From Hydrogenophilales bacterium (GTDB lineage Bacteria; Pseudomonadota; Gammaproteobacteria; Burkholderiales; Thiobacillaceae): a DNA stretch of 42,033 nucleotides. Shown here piece by piece: positions 1 to 8,030 of this stretch; position 1 is the stretch's first letter; every line of letters starts with the position of its first letter. A program made the position numbers and the translations under genes. The DNA is taken from the NCBI GenBank assembly GCA_024636675.1, contig JAGXGM010000051.1, positions 1-42,033 of the forward strand, read 5' to 3'. Below the pieces are notes generated by a model, which saw only the letters and a program-made list of their open reading frames with translations, was not told where the DNA came from and ran no database searches.

Positions 1-128
1 CCTCTTCTTGGCGGCGTACTCAAGGTCAGAAAAGCTTCGTTGCATCGCTGTCTTTCAATCAATCGTCACCACGCCAATTCTCGCAAACCCCGCATCACTT
101 CGATACCATCGCTGGCGAATAAATCAGC

Positions 129-764
129 GTGTCCCTAAGCGTCAGGGAGGGAAGCCTCGCGGTTGCGGCTACGTTGATGTACTGCGCACCGGTGTTCGTG
201 TATCTCGTGTCATTCAGCCTGAAGCTTGAACGGTCTACCCCGCTGAAGTGGGCCGCGATCACGGTGGTGATGCTCGGTATCGTGTTGCTTACACAAATCT
301 ACGACATTGGTCCGGGTAGCGTCTCGGCGATTGGTGTCGGCGCCGGGCTGCTTGCCGGGCTGTCCTATGCGATATTCATTTTCGGCTTCAAGTATGCGGC
401 GCCGCACGGCAGCCCGCAGGCGATTCTATCTATAGCGTTTGCAGTACTTGCCATCGTCCTGGTCTGGCCGGCCGATGGCGGCCAGACTGTCACCGCTCTG
501 GGCTCTCCGGATTGGCCGTTGTTCGTTGGACTGGGTGTGCTCGGCGCGGGATTGTCGTTCGTTCTTTACATCATCGGTCTGAAGCATACAGCGCCGGCCG
601 TGGCCTCAATTGTGGCAATGGTCGAACCGGTCACCGCTTCGTTGTTCGGCATCGCGGCTTTAAACGAAAACCTGGCGGGTCCGCAAATTGTCGGAATGGG
701 GCTGATATTAATCGCAGTGACCGCGCTGACCGTATATTCGAGTTCCGAGAACAAGGAACAATAG
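129..764 (+). pseudogene. 5'-truncated EamA/DMT-family transporter
   Basis: This is the C-terminal two thirds of a drug/metabolite transporter (EamA fold), an inner-membrane permease whose substrate cannot be told. The 211 residues hold about seven hydrophobic segments, including the end of the first EamA repeat (MYCAPVFVYLVSFSLKLERS) and a complete second repeat ending ALNENLAGPQIVGMGLIL. Intact members are near 290-300 residues, so roughly the first 80-90 residues (two to three helices) are missing. The frame is closed by TAA at 120-122, and the nine bases up to the possible GTG at 129 have no convincing ribosome site. None of the three plus frames in bases 1-128 continues the family. I read it as a decayed or truncated gene; an assembly frameshift is the alternative. 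Confidence 0.6.
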
Positions 765-800
765 GGAACAGACCCCGGTTTCTCGTGAGCAGAGAAAATG

Positions 801-850
801 AGGGCAGACACCATTGCATTCCCGGGTTGGCTCTGCACGTAAATCCTCTG
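801..850. repeat. REP-like intergenic repeat, copy A
   Basis: This stretch shares about 50 bases with 1795-1843 in the same orientation. The core CAGACACCATTGC is identical, and the GGGTTGG and AAATC...CTG blocks follow at the same spacing. Just upstream (767-786), GAACAGACCCCGGTTTCTC resembles the GGGGTCAGACCCC-type boxes often found in REP elements mobilised by Y1 transposases. No transposase is present here. Confidence 0.5.
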
Positions 851-905
851 TCCCGTCTTGAATCGCAAAACTTGTTTAAAAAATTATGCTTCTGGCACCT
901 TGACC

Positions 906-1535
906 TCAGGGCCGAGCCAAACGCCTTAAGAAACCTTCACGCGACCCGGCGTTGATCCAGCCGGTGGCGATTGTCTTGCTGAGCTCGCTATTCACCCGGC
1001 CACGATGGATGTGAGAGGGCGAGGCTGGAAAGATCAGCAGCTTGCCCCGCTCCGCCACTTCGTGATGCTGTTGCCAGTGGAATTCCGTGCCGGCCTCGTC
1101 CACCGAATTGCAGTAGAGGATCCAGGCCAGCACGCGGTGCACCGGCTCGGTGGCTTCGTCGCCAATCGTCCAGTCGCAGTGCCACTGACGGAAGCCCTCG
1201 CCGGGCGCGTAACGCTGCAGATTAAGCACCGGCATCACAAACAACTCCTGGTCCGGGCAGACCTGTCGGAATAGCGGTCGCTCCTGCACGTAGCGCTCAA
1301 GGCCTGCTGAGACACCTCGCACGATCAGATCTGCAAGCGCGAATGCCTCGGGATCTGAACGGCTGAACGCCACGAGGCTGATGTCCGTCGATACCTTGGC
1401 AGGCTCCGCGTCACTGCCGCCAGAACCGAAGGCTATGCCCGGCCGCTGCAGATCCCGTCGCCGCTCAAAGAAATCCATGACGCCATCAGCAACCGCCTCG
1501 AAGCCGGCATTGTGGTAGCGAGCGATCAGTTGCAT
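906..1535 (-). CDS. 2OG-Fe(II) oxygenase (prolyl-hydroxylase-like)
   Basis: This is probably a cytoplasmic non-haem iron dioxygenase that uses 2-oxoglutarate and O2 to hydroxylate an unknown substrate. The iron-binding HxD is at H119-D121 in WHCDW. The distal histidine lies in SHIHRG (H177, or possibly H175), and a basic residue follows in SKTIATGW, where K stands in for the usual Arg that binds 2-oxoglutarate. I chose the start at 1535 because AAGGAG sits nine bases upstream; a longer form starting at 1622 is possible but has no ribosome site. The protein is 209 residues long, as expected for the family. It is transcribed alone and is bracketed by two copies of the same intergenic repeat. 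Confidence 0.75.
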   Translation of the reverse strand: MQLIARYHNAGFEAVADGVMDFFERRRDLQRPGIAFGSGGSDAEPAKVSTDISLVAFSRSDPEAFALADLIVRGVSAGLERYVQERPLFRQVCPDQELFVMPVLNLQRYAPGEGFRQWHCDWTIGDEATEPVHRVLAWILYCNSVDEAGTEFHWQQHHEVAERGKLLIFPASPSHIHRGRVNSELSKTIATGWINAGSREGFLRRLARP

Positions 1536-1794
1536 GCCCGGGGCTCCTTCCAAGAGATGGCGATCACGGCATCCCGCCGTTGCCAGTGACTCCGCGAACG
1601 GCTCAAGGCTGTCGCAGCCCATAGGAACGCAATTAAGGAGGGTAATTTGATTTTACCCAGCAGCTGAACTGGAGCTGACAGAAGCGCCAAAAGAGCCACG
1701 AGGCGCGATTTCATGCCGTGTTGAATAGTGTTAATAAACATCGCTTTCGCCTTTTTTCTGAACCGACGACTGATCCGCGCAAATGGGGTCATGG

Positions 1795-1843
1795 GGTCAG
1801 ACACCATTGCCTCCTCGGGTTGGCGCTGCCCGCAAATCTTCTG
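1795..1843. repeat. REP-like intergenic repeat, copy B
   Basis: This is a second copy of the 801-850 repeat, starting with GGGGTCAGACACCATTGCC and continuing through CGGGTTGG and GCAAATCTTCTG. It ends about 35 bases before the start of the next gene, so it lies in that gene's leader. The box ATGGGGTC is doubled (1783-1790 and 1791-1798). Confidence 0.5.
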
Positions 1844-1876
1844 CACAATGCCGCTTTTGCATGACAGGAGTTCCAC

Positions 1877-2302
1877 ATGGCTTCGGGACAAATCCACATC
1901 GCCATCTTGAATCCCGGTGTCGAGATCACGCCGCTGCGCCTGCGCGGCTGGCTGCAGAAGGAGGCGGCGGTGATCAACAACCGCGCCAACCCGGGCGACG
2001 GAGCAATTCTACGGCTGTTTCTCACCAAGCAGCTGCGCTACGGCCTGCCTGGCAAAAAACTCGACGCGATCCTGCAGGCGCTGACCGAGAAATATCCTGC
2101 GGTTCTGCGCATCGAGGTGCGGTTGATCGACGCGCCTCTGACCGCCGAGGAAATGGAGGAACAGACCCGCGTCGCCAACGCCGATCTTCAGAAATTCTTG
2201 CAGCGTGCGGAGGAATACGCCAAACGCAAGCAGGCCGAGGCGCTGGAGAACACGCCGGTCGCGCCGATCCAGTGGCATACGCTAAAAAGCGGACTGGATT
2301 GA
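1877..2302 (+). CDS. conserved hypothetical protein, C-terminal helix
   Basis: I do not recognise a family for these 141 residues. The start is supported by CAGGAG seven bases upstream. The first half looks globular (LRLRGWLQKEAAVINNR, then a stretch on reading out tail residues, LRYGLPGKKLDAILQALTEK). Residues about 92-122 form a charged, helix-prone segment (AEEMEEQTRVANADLQKFL, then QRAEEYAKRKQAEALEN) that may be a coiled coil. There is no signal peptide or membrane segment, so it is probably cytoplasmic. Codon use and GC content match a real gene, and no competing frame is better. It stands alone between two repeat-containing gaps. Confidence 0.6.
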   Translation: MASGQIHIAILNPGVEITPLRLRGWLQKEAAVINNRANPGDGAILRLFLTKQLRYGLPGKKLDAILQALTEKYPAVLRIEVRLIDAPLTAEEMEEQTRVANADLQKFLQRAEEYAKRKQAEALENTPVAPIQWHTLKSGLD

Positions 2303-2347
2303 GCGAATGGAAGTGCGACGGGCTAGGCCCACTCCAAAGCGACTAAA

Positions 2348-2375
2348 GGGGTCAGCGTCAAATAGCATTGCCGCC
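2348..2375. repeat. REP-like repeat fragment, copy C
   Basis: GGGGTCAG followed by CATTGCCGCC has the same ends as the GGGGTCAGACACCATTGCC core of copy B, with a different ten-base middle (CGTCAAATAG). It has the same orientation as copies A and B. It occupies the gap between the hypothetical gene and the DUF411 gene. The rest of that gap (2376-2512) has no recognisable feature. Confidence 0.3.
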
Positions 2376-2512
2376 AGAATTCGATGTCTACAGAGTGCTC
2401 CGAACTCCACTGCCGTTGAACCTGGCGCGTCGGGTGAACGAACCAAAGCCAATGGAGTCTGGTCCATTGATTGCCCCGATCGTTCAACCAAACTCGTCCA
2501 CCCGACCACATC

Positions 2513-2971
2513 ATGCAAAAGACACGCTTCGCAAAACCCGCCCTTTCCCTGGCCCTGCTCATCGGACTGTCTGCCCCGGCCGCTTGGGCCGCGCCGGCGG
2601 TGCCGACCATCGATGTATACAAGAGTCCGACGTGCGGTTGTTGCGTCAAGTGGATCGACCATCTCGAGGCCAACGGCTTCACGGTGCGCAGCCACGACAC
2701 CGGCGATCTGGCGCAACACAAGCAGCGCCTGGGCATACCGGCCGGCTACCAGTCCTGCCACACCGCAGAGGTCGGCGGTTATGTCATCGAGGGCCACGTG
2801 CCCGCCAAGGACATCAAGCGCCTGCTGAAGGGCAAACCGCAAGCACGCGGGCTGACGGTGCCCGGGATGCCAGTCGGTTCGCCCGGGATGGAACAGGGCA
2901 GCCACAAGGATGCGTACGAGGTGATCCTGCTGGACAAGAACGGCGCGCCGCAGGTTTATTCGAGATATTGA
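2513..2971 (+). CDS. secreted DUF411 family protein (putative metal-binding)
   Basis: This is a small exported protein of the DUF411 family, members of which often sit near copper or silver resistance genes; the exact role is not established. Residues 1-26 form a Sec signal peptide (basic start, LSLALLIGLSAPAAWA). The mature part begins with a thioredoxin-like beta strand and the family motif CGCC at residues 41-44, followed by a single later Cys in YQSCHTAEVGGYVIEGH, where the GH...P block is also typical. The ORF is open further upstream, but the ATG at 2513 is chosen because the signal peptide begins there. No copper genes flank it in this window, which is unusual for the family. Confidence 0.85.
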   Translation: MQKTRFAKPALSLALLIGLSAPAAWAAPAVPTIDVYKSPTCGCCVKWIDHLEANGFTVRSHDTGDLAQHKQRLGIPAGYQSCHTAEVGGYVIEGHVPAKDIKRLLKGKPQARGLTVPGMPVGSPGMEQGSHKDAYEVILLDKNGAPQVYSRY

Positions 2972-3095
2972 GCTGGAGGTAGGCTCCATTTCCCCTGGGG
3001 CCGCCAGGCCTCACGCATGAAAATCAAAGAGGCCACGCTCGAATACTGCCCGACGTAAATCCGTTATCGCCGTTGAAGGAATCGGTTTCGAGCAT

Positions 3096-5108
3096 TCAGG
3101 CTGCCATGAAGCTGACCGGGCTGCGGAGTAATGCTTCCAATTCCTGCGCCGGCACGGGTCGGCTGAACAGGAAGCCTTGCAGTTCATGGCATCCCAGGTT
3201 TCCCAGGAAATCAACCTGCGCCTGATCCTCGACGCCTTCGGCCACCAGCTTCAGATTCAGGCTATGGGCGAGTGCCGAGATGGCGGTGGTGATCGCGGCG
3301 TCCTTGCTGTTGGTGGAGAGATCGTGGATGAAGGAACGGTCGATTTTCAGATAATCGACGGGGAATTGCTTGAGGTAGGCGAGCGAAGAATAACCCGAGC
3401 CGAAATCGTCGATCGAGAGGCTGACGCCGAGTAGTTTGAGCGTATGCATGGCCTCGATCGAGCGCTCGGTGTTATCGATGAACATGCTCTCGGTGAGCTC
3501 GAGTTCGAGATAGCGCGACTCCAGGCCCGAGGCCTCCAATGCACGGCGAACCGTGCCGATCAGCGTCGGATGGCGGAACTGCTTGCCCGAGATATTGACC
3601 GACATGCGCATCGGTTTCAGTCCTGCTGCGATCCACGCCTGGGCCTGGCGCGTGGCCTCCATCAGCACCCATTCGCCGACCTCGTTGATCATGCCAGTGT
3701 CTTCCAGCAGCGGGATGAAGTCGTTAGGCTGCACGATGCCTTTCGTCGAATGATTCCAGCGCAGCAGCGCCTCGACGCTGACGAGCGCCCCGCTCGCGGC
3801 ATCGATCTTGGGCTGGTAGTGCAACAGAAACTCGCCGCGCTGCAGCGCGCGCTGCAGGTCGGTTTCCATCGACAGCCGCTCGGAGGCGACGGTGTTCATT
3901 TCCTGCGTGTAAAAAACGTATTGGTTGTGGCCGATTGCCTTGGCGCGGTACATCGCGGTGTCGGCTTCTTTCACCAAGGCTTCGATGTCGTCCTCTTTAC
4001 CGCTGAATGTGGTGATGCCGATGCTTAGGTTGATGATGACCTCGCAGTCACCGAGCGAAACCGGGCTAGCCGTTGCCTCCAGAATCCGCCGCGCAGCGAG
4101 CGCGGCGCACTCGATGCGGTCAAGGTCTTCCAGGATCACCGTGAATTCATCGCCGCTCAAACGGAATGCCAGGTCGGTTTCGCGCAGGCATTTCTGAATG
4201 CGCGAGGCGGTCACGCGCAACAACTGATCGCCAGCGTCGTGGCCGAGGCTGTCGTTGATCAGCTTGAAACGGTCAAGATCCAGGAACAGCAGGGCACCGC
4301 CCTTGCCATGTCTCTGCGCGCGTCCGATCGCATCGGTGATGCGCTCACCAAAGGCATTGCGGTTGGGCAGTTCGGTGAGCGAATCATGGAAGGCTTGATA
4401 GCGAATGCGGTCCTCGTTGAGCCTGCGCTCCGCATCCTGCTCGCCAAGGACGCGGTCAGCGCGGCGAACGATCAGGAACAGGAACAGATACAGCAGCAGC
4501 AGCGCCAGGCCGACTCCGCCGACGATCATGGTTTTCGTCTTCTGCGCTTTCGCGACCAGCGGGGTGACGTCGGTGTAGACCTCGAAGACGGCCTTCACTA
4601 CCCCCTCATCCGAATCACGGATCGGGATGTAAGTGGCGATCAGGTTTCGGTCCACGATTACCTGTTCCATCGCATAAAACTGGTTGCGGAATACGATCTC
4701 GCTAAGGACCTCACCAGCCCGGGCCGACTGGAAACCGGCATTGGCGCGCTTGTCCTCGCCAATCTGCTTTGCCTCGGTGGAGAACACCGTCATGCCGTCC
4801 AGATTGTAGACTTTCACCTTGACGACGTTCATGCCCTTCATCTGCGCCTGCGTCGCGCGCTGGATCACCGCCATTTCCGGCCGCTGACGCAGTGCCTCGG
4901 CCGACAAACCTTCGGAAACGGCTACCAGCTGGTCGATCCGGCCCCCCATCGCATTCGCGTAGCTGCGGGTCAGGTCGACGTTGGAGCGTGTCTGTTGGGC
5001 CAGCAGCATCTGCATGGCCAGCTGCCGCAGAAACAGGGAGAGCCCAACCACGATCACGACCATTCCAATCAGGCTGGCAATCGAGTAATAGCGGCTCAAG
5101 CGGAACAT
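3096..5108 (-). CDS. membrane GGDEF-EAL c-di-GMP signalling protein
   Basis: This 670-residue protein is anchored in the inner membrane and can make and/or break cyclic di-GMP. Two membrane helices (about 9-32 and 192-212) flank a periplasmic sensor region of about 160 residues. The GGDEF domain reads SGDEF at residues 318-322, a common first-Gly to Ser change, with a RETD inhibitory site five residues before it. The EAL domain begins EALLRW (446-451) and keeps DDFGSGYSS, KIDRSFI and EGVE, so phosphodiesterase activity is likely. Net direction cannot be decided by reading. It is transcribed alone, divergent from the mazEF remnant side, and is one of two GGDEF genes within 6 kb. Confidence 0.93.
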   Translation of the reverse strand: MFRLSRYYSIASLIGMVVIVVGLSLFLRQLAMQMLLAQQTRSNVDLTRSYANAMGGRIDQLVAVSEGLSAEALRQRPEMAVIQRATQAQMKGMNVVKVKVYNLDGMTVFSTEAKQIGEDKRANAGFQSARAGEVLSEIVFRNQFYAMEQVIVDRNLIATYIPIRDSDEGVVKAVFEVYTDVTPLVAKAQKTKTMIVGGVGLALLLLYLFLFLIVRRADRVLGEQDAERRLNEDRIRYQAFHDSLTELPNRNAFGERITDAIGRAQRHGKGGALLFLDLDRFKLINDSLGHDAGDQLLRVTASRIQKCLRETDLAFRLSGDEFTVILEDLDRIECAALAARRILEATASPVSLGDCEVIINLSIGITTFSGKEDDIEALVKEADTAMYRAKAIGHNQYVFYTQEMNTVASERLSMETDLQRALQRGEFLLHYQPKIDAASGALVSVEALLRWNHSTKGIVQPNDFIPLLEDTGMINEVGEWVLMEATRQAQAWIAAGLKPMRMSVNISGKQFRHPTLIGTVRRALEASGLESRYLELELTESMFIDNTERSIEAMHTLKLLGVSLSIDDFGSGYSSLAYLKQFPVDYLKIDRSFIHDLSTNSKDAAITTAISALAHSLNLKLVAEGVEDQAQVDFLGNLGCHELQGFLFSRPVPAQELEALLRSPVSFMAA

Positions 5109-5235
5109 AGATGCATGCCTCGGGCAGCTCCCAATTGGATGGATGGGAATAGGGTTTTCATCCAGTCAAATCGGCAGCGGCTTGTATAACTTGAGGACAA
5201 TAGCTGGCCAGCGACCGATATATTTGGCTTATCCC

Positions 5236-5313
5236 TCTCGCGCTGGACCCGCCGTCGAGCTGCGCGCCGGTAAGCAGGACTTCAGCGAAGCGCAGGGTAA
5301 GGAACTGCTTTAG
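5236..5313 (+). pseudogene. possible MazE-like antitoxin C-terminal remnant
   Basis: The frame ending at TAG 5311-5313 reads VELRAGKQDFSEAQGKELL at its C-terminus, which resembles the acidic MazE tail (the Escherichia protein ends DWGEPKDKEVW). The TAG overlaps the GTG of the MazF-like frame by one base, the coupling expected of an antitoxin-toxin pair. No MazE DNA-binding N-terminus (WGNSxAVRIP) exists upstream; the frame runs back into the GGDEF-EAL promoter. The match is short, so this call depends mainly on its position. Confidence 0.3.
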
Positions 5314-5475
5314 TGGCTGCGTCCTCCGTACCCGATGAAGGCGACATCATCTGGTTGAATTTCACGCCGCAGCGCGGGCCTGAACAAGAGGGACTACAGA
5401 CTGAAGAGGCAAAAACCGGAAATAAAAGCGTATTGCCCCATTCCCTGAGCCAGCCAGTCAGGATGATAATCAAAG
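5313..5475 (+). pseudogene. decayed MazF/PemK toxin fragment
   Basis: Starting at GTG 5313, the frame reads VPDEGDIIWLNFTPQRGPEQ, which is the conserved N-terminus of MazF-type mRNA interferases (VPDxGDIVWLDFDPQxGHEQ). The block that should follow (GRRPALVLSP, containing the catalytic arginine) is missing; the frame continues EGLQTEEAKTG and then only a weak echo of the central CPIT region. The frame then runs without a stop into the next genes, so no normal C-terminus remains. This is a dead toxin remnant. The rest of the 5109-5499 gap holds only the possible MazE tail and the promoter region of the GGDEF-EAL gene. Confidence 0.6.
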
Positions 5476-5499
5476 CGTTCCGATGTAAACGGCAGCAGC

Positions 5500-5880
5500 A
5501 TGCAAACACTTTTTTCCCTGATCGAATCCCCCTTCCCGCCCGATTTCAGTGCCTTGTATCAGAAGCTTGGCATCGTGGCGGAGCGTTTCGACACGGCCCG
5601 CAATCTTCACCGGGCCTTGCAAAAGCAGCCGCCCGATTTCTTCGTCGGGGAATTCATCTACGGCTGGGGCAACAACTACGCCGGCGCGAACGTCTCGAAT
5701 CTGGACGTCACGATCCGCACCCTGCAACGCTTTGCGCCGCAGGCGAAGGTGATCGTGTTCATTCAGGCCCGCGAAGAGCCCCATATCGGCAAGCTGCTGG
5801 AACTGTTTCCCGTCCATGCGGTGTTGACCTACCCGGTGAGCGGGCAGGCGATGCAAGCCGCATTGCAAGCCGCGGCGTAA
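5500..5880 (+). CDS. hypothetical protein, possibly receiver-like fold
   Basis: I do not recognise a named family for this 126-residue protein. It has no signal peptide or membrane helix. The second half alternates strand and helix in the manner of a response-regulator receiver: a strand AKVIVFI, a helix, then AVLTYPVSGQAMQAAL, which looks like the last strand, the KP switch (here YP) and helix 5. If so, the phosphorylatable Asp and the conserved Lys are not evident and it would be a degenerate receiver. It lies 12 bases upstream of rlmA, so the two probably share a transcript. Confidence 0.55.
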   Translation: MQTLFSLIESPFPPDFSALYQKLGIVAERFDTARNLHRALQKQPPDFFVGEFIYGWGNNYAGANVSNLDVTIRTLQRFAPQAKVIVFIQAREEPHIGKLLELFPVHAVLTYPVSGQAMQAALQAAA

Positions 5881-5892
5881 ATACTTTAGCCA

Positions 5893-6741
5893 ATGAGCAC
5901 CACGCCCTTCCAGGCGCTCGCCTGCCCGCTGGACGGTACGCCCCTGCATTGCAACGGGCCCGCCTGGACCTGCGCGTCCGGCCACAGCTTTGACATCGCC
6001 AGTCAGGGCTACACGAACCTGTTGCCGGTGCAGCACAAGCGCTCGCGCGATCCCGGCGACAGCAAGGAGATGGTCGCGGCGCGGCGGCGTTTTCTGACGG
6101 CGGGCTTTTACCAGCCGATTGCCGCTGCGGTGAGCCGGGTGGTGCTGGCCGGTCTGCCGGCCGACGCGGGCATCAGCTGCCTCGATGCCGGGTGCGGCGA
6201 GGGCTACTACATGCGCCAGCTGGCCGCAGCGCTGGGGGAAGAACAAACGCTGGCGCTGCTGGGGCTGGATATTTCCAAATGGGCGGTGCTGTCGGCCGCG
6301 AAGCAGGACCAGCGGCCCAGCTGGGTGGTGGGCACCAACGCCAGGCTGCCGGTGCTGCCGGGCACGCTGGATCGGGTGCTGTGCATGTTCGGCTTCCCGG
6401 TGGTTGCCGAGTTTGCGCGGGTGCTGAAGCCGGGCGGCCTGCTGGTGCAGGTCGATGCCGGGCCCGATCATCTGCGCGAACTGCGCGAGATCATCTACCC
6501 CAGCCTGAAGCCGGAACGCCCGGCCGACCTGCAAGTGCCAGATGGCTTCAGCCGCTTGCCGATGGAAACGGTCCGCTTCCCGATCGAACTCACGAGCGCC
6601 GAACAGATTGCCGATCTGCTGGCGATGACGCCGCATCTCTTCCGCGCCAGTGCCGAGGGCCGCGCGGCGGCCGCGGCGTTGACAGCGCTTTCGCTCGGCG
6701 TGGATGTTCGGCTGACGTGTTTTGAACGGGGCATCGGCTAG
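5893..6741 (+). CDS. rlmA: 23S rRNA (guanine-N1)-methyltransferase RlmA family
   Basis: RlmA transfers a methyl group from SAM to N1 of a guanine in 23S rRNA (G745 in Escherichia coli) in the cytoplasm. The N-terminal zinc-binding region is followed by the family signature GYTNLLPVQHKRSRDPGDS, then SAM motif I (LDAGCGEGYY) and the FARVLKPGG block. At 282 residues it matches the family length. One deviation: the first CxxC of the zinc site reads CPLD, so the second cysteine is Asp; C27 and H31 (CASGH) are kept. Another Cys at position 20 might substitute. It is preceded by the short hypothetical gene and followed by the mug/alkB scar. Confidence 0.92.
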   Translation: MSTTPFQALACPLDGTPLHCNGPAWTCASGHSFDIASQGYTNLLPVQHKRSRDPGDSKEMVAARRRFLTAGFYQPIAAAVSRVVLAGLPADAGISCLDAGCGEGYYMRQLAAALGEEQTLALLGLDISKWAVLSAAKQDQRPSWVVGTNARLPVLPGTLDRVLCMFGFPVVAEFARVLKPGGLLVQVDAGPDHLRELREIIYPSLKPERPADLQVPDGFSRLPMETVRFPIELTSAEQIADLLAMTPHLFRASAEGRAAAAALTALSLGVDVRLTCFERGIG

Positions 6742-6821
6742 AAAATAGCCTGGCTAGAAAATGTTTTTAATACCCAGCAAGAAGAGACAAATGGAGACAG
6801 CCCCCAGTTTCGCTTTAGCCA

Positions 6822-6998
6822 ATGGCTGACAAATGCTTCCCGCCCATCGCCGACGCGCACGTTCGGGTTCTAATCCTTGGAAGCCTGCCCGGACAGGTTT
6901 CGCTCCAGCGGCAGCAGTACTATGCCCAGCCGCAAAATGCGTTCTGGAAAATCATGGGCCGACTCTTTGGTGCGGGCCCGGAGTTGCCCTATGAGTAA
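6822..6998 (+). pseudogene. truncated Mug-like DNA glycosylase (DNA-deoxyinosine glycosylase family)
   Basis: The 58-codon frame from ATG 6822 reads as the N-terminal third of the Mug-like / DNA-deoxyinosine glycosylase family (intact length about 165-180 residues), which removes deaminated or mismatched bases. Visible family blocks are CFPPIADAHVRVLILGSLPG, YYAQPQNAFWKIMG and LFGAGPELPYE. The frame then meets TAA at 6996-6998, exactly where homology to alkB on the other strand begins. The C-terminal two thirds are absent, so the product is not functional. The truncation looks like a deletion junction and not a point mutation, because no other frame continues the family afterwards. Confidence 0.8.
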
Positions 6999-7320
6999 CG
7001 AGCGCCTGCTGCAAGGCTTCCGGCGCCATGTCGCCAAACGCGGCTGCGGTTGCCCGAAGCGCGTGCAGAAACCCCAGTATGCGCTCCGCCTGCCGGAGCT
7101 GGCGTCCGGCGAAATCGTATCGCCAGCCGAAGGAGACGACGCGACGCTTGCCGGTGTAACCGTGGAATTCGAATGCCCGGAAAGGCAGCTCGCGCACGCG
7201 CGCAACGAGCATTGCTTCGTCGGCCGCGCCAATCAGTTCGGGCTGGTAGCGCAAGCCCTCTGGACGCTTCAACGGCTCGGGCACATCCGCGCCGGCAAAA
7301 AGCTCGAACTGCGCGGTCAT
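6994..7320 (-). pseudogene. alkB: 3'-truncated alkB (2OG DNA/RNA demethylase)
   Basis: Reading leftward from ATG 7320, the first 109 residues match the AlkB family: FELFAGADVPEPL, then ELPFRAFEFHGYTGKRRVVS and FGDMAPEALQQALVT. At that point normal AlkB would continue with the turn that leads to the catalytic HxD. Here the frame runs into HRATPGPHQRVGP, which is antisense of the Mug-like fragment, and stops at 6952. All iron ligands (HxD and the distal His) and the 2OG-binding Arg are lost, so the gene is dead. It lies 52 bases downstream of doxX on the same strand, suggesting an original doxX-alkB transcript. The join lies within about 6990-6996. Confidence 0.8.
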
Positions 7321-7372
7321 GGCCGGGGCGCTGGGGGCACAGGATGGAAAGGGGTCGCGTCGGGATCGTGGA

Positions 7373-7765
7373 TCACCGCCGGTTGATGCCGATCCGCCCC
7401 GGCCCCATGAGCACAAGCGCCACCGCAGTGAACAAAAACATGCCCTGCAGCTCCAGCGCCCAGCCGCCGTTTTGGGTGAGGCGGGTGAGTTCGCCCATGT
7501 GCGCGAGCGCAAAGGCGAACAGCATGTTGGTGGCGATCAGCGCGGCGCCGATGCGCGCGTAGAAACCGATGATGAGCAGGAGCGGCCCCAGCACTTCACC
7601 CGCATAGACGCCATAAGCGACGAATGCGGGCATGCCCATGCCGGTCACCATGCCCTGGATCGGGTCGATGCCGTTCCTGAGCTTGAAGATGCCGTGGAGC
7701 AGGATCAGGATGCCCAGGGTCAGGCGCAAGACCAGCTTGCCGACGTCGTTCAGGTTGTTGTGCAT
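7373..7765 (-). CDS. DoxX family membrane protein
   Basis: A 130-residue inner-membrane protein with four hydrophobic helices and the DoxX hallmarks: LRLTLGILILLHGIFKL at the start, GMVTGMGMPAFVAYGVYAGE in the middle, and LLLIIGFYARIGA. DoxX-like proteins are linked to thiosulfate:quinone oxidoreductase subunits or, in other bacteria, to oxidative-stress membrane complexes; the role of this stand-alone form is unknown. It is upstream of, and probably co-transcribed with, the broken alkB. The 7766-8030 gap to the divergent GGDEF gene carries an 11-base direct repeat (TTCGTGCACCG at 7921 and 7934) and nothing else I can name. Confidence 0.85.
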   Translation of the reverse strand: MHNNLNDVGKLVLRLTLGILILLHGIFKLRNGIDPIQGMVTGMGMPAFVAYGVYAGEVLGPLLLIIGFYARIGAALIATNMLFAFALAHMGELTRLTQNGGWALELQGMFLFTAVALVLMGPGRIGINRR

Positions 7766-8030
7766 CGCTACGCTCCCGGTTGAGGAATCAAGCAGTTCCG
7801 CCGCTTGCCGAGGTCTCAGGCTGGCAAGCCGCCCTGTTACGTCAACATAGAAGCTGAATTCCCGGCGTCAAATGCGTGGCAATTCTGCCGCGGCACGGAC
7901 TCTGCTTTAAACTTCGCTATTTCGTGCACCGGGTTCGTGCACCGAGCGACGCGGCTAACCCATTCGCCGATCGATTTCAGGAACGCCCAGCCAGGGATCC
8001 GGCCTTGCCTCAACCGTCAGACACCAAGCA

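Noticed and set aside
1526-1897. Minus-strand frame with a hydrophobic N-terminus near 1630-1740
   Set aside because: It runs into the oxygenase gene in another frame and into the repeat upstream; no ribosome site or family.
3017-3058. Thirteen-codon plus-strand frame starting MKIKEATLEY
   Set aside because: Too short, with no continuation in any frame and no ribosome site; likely chance.
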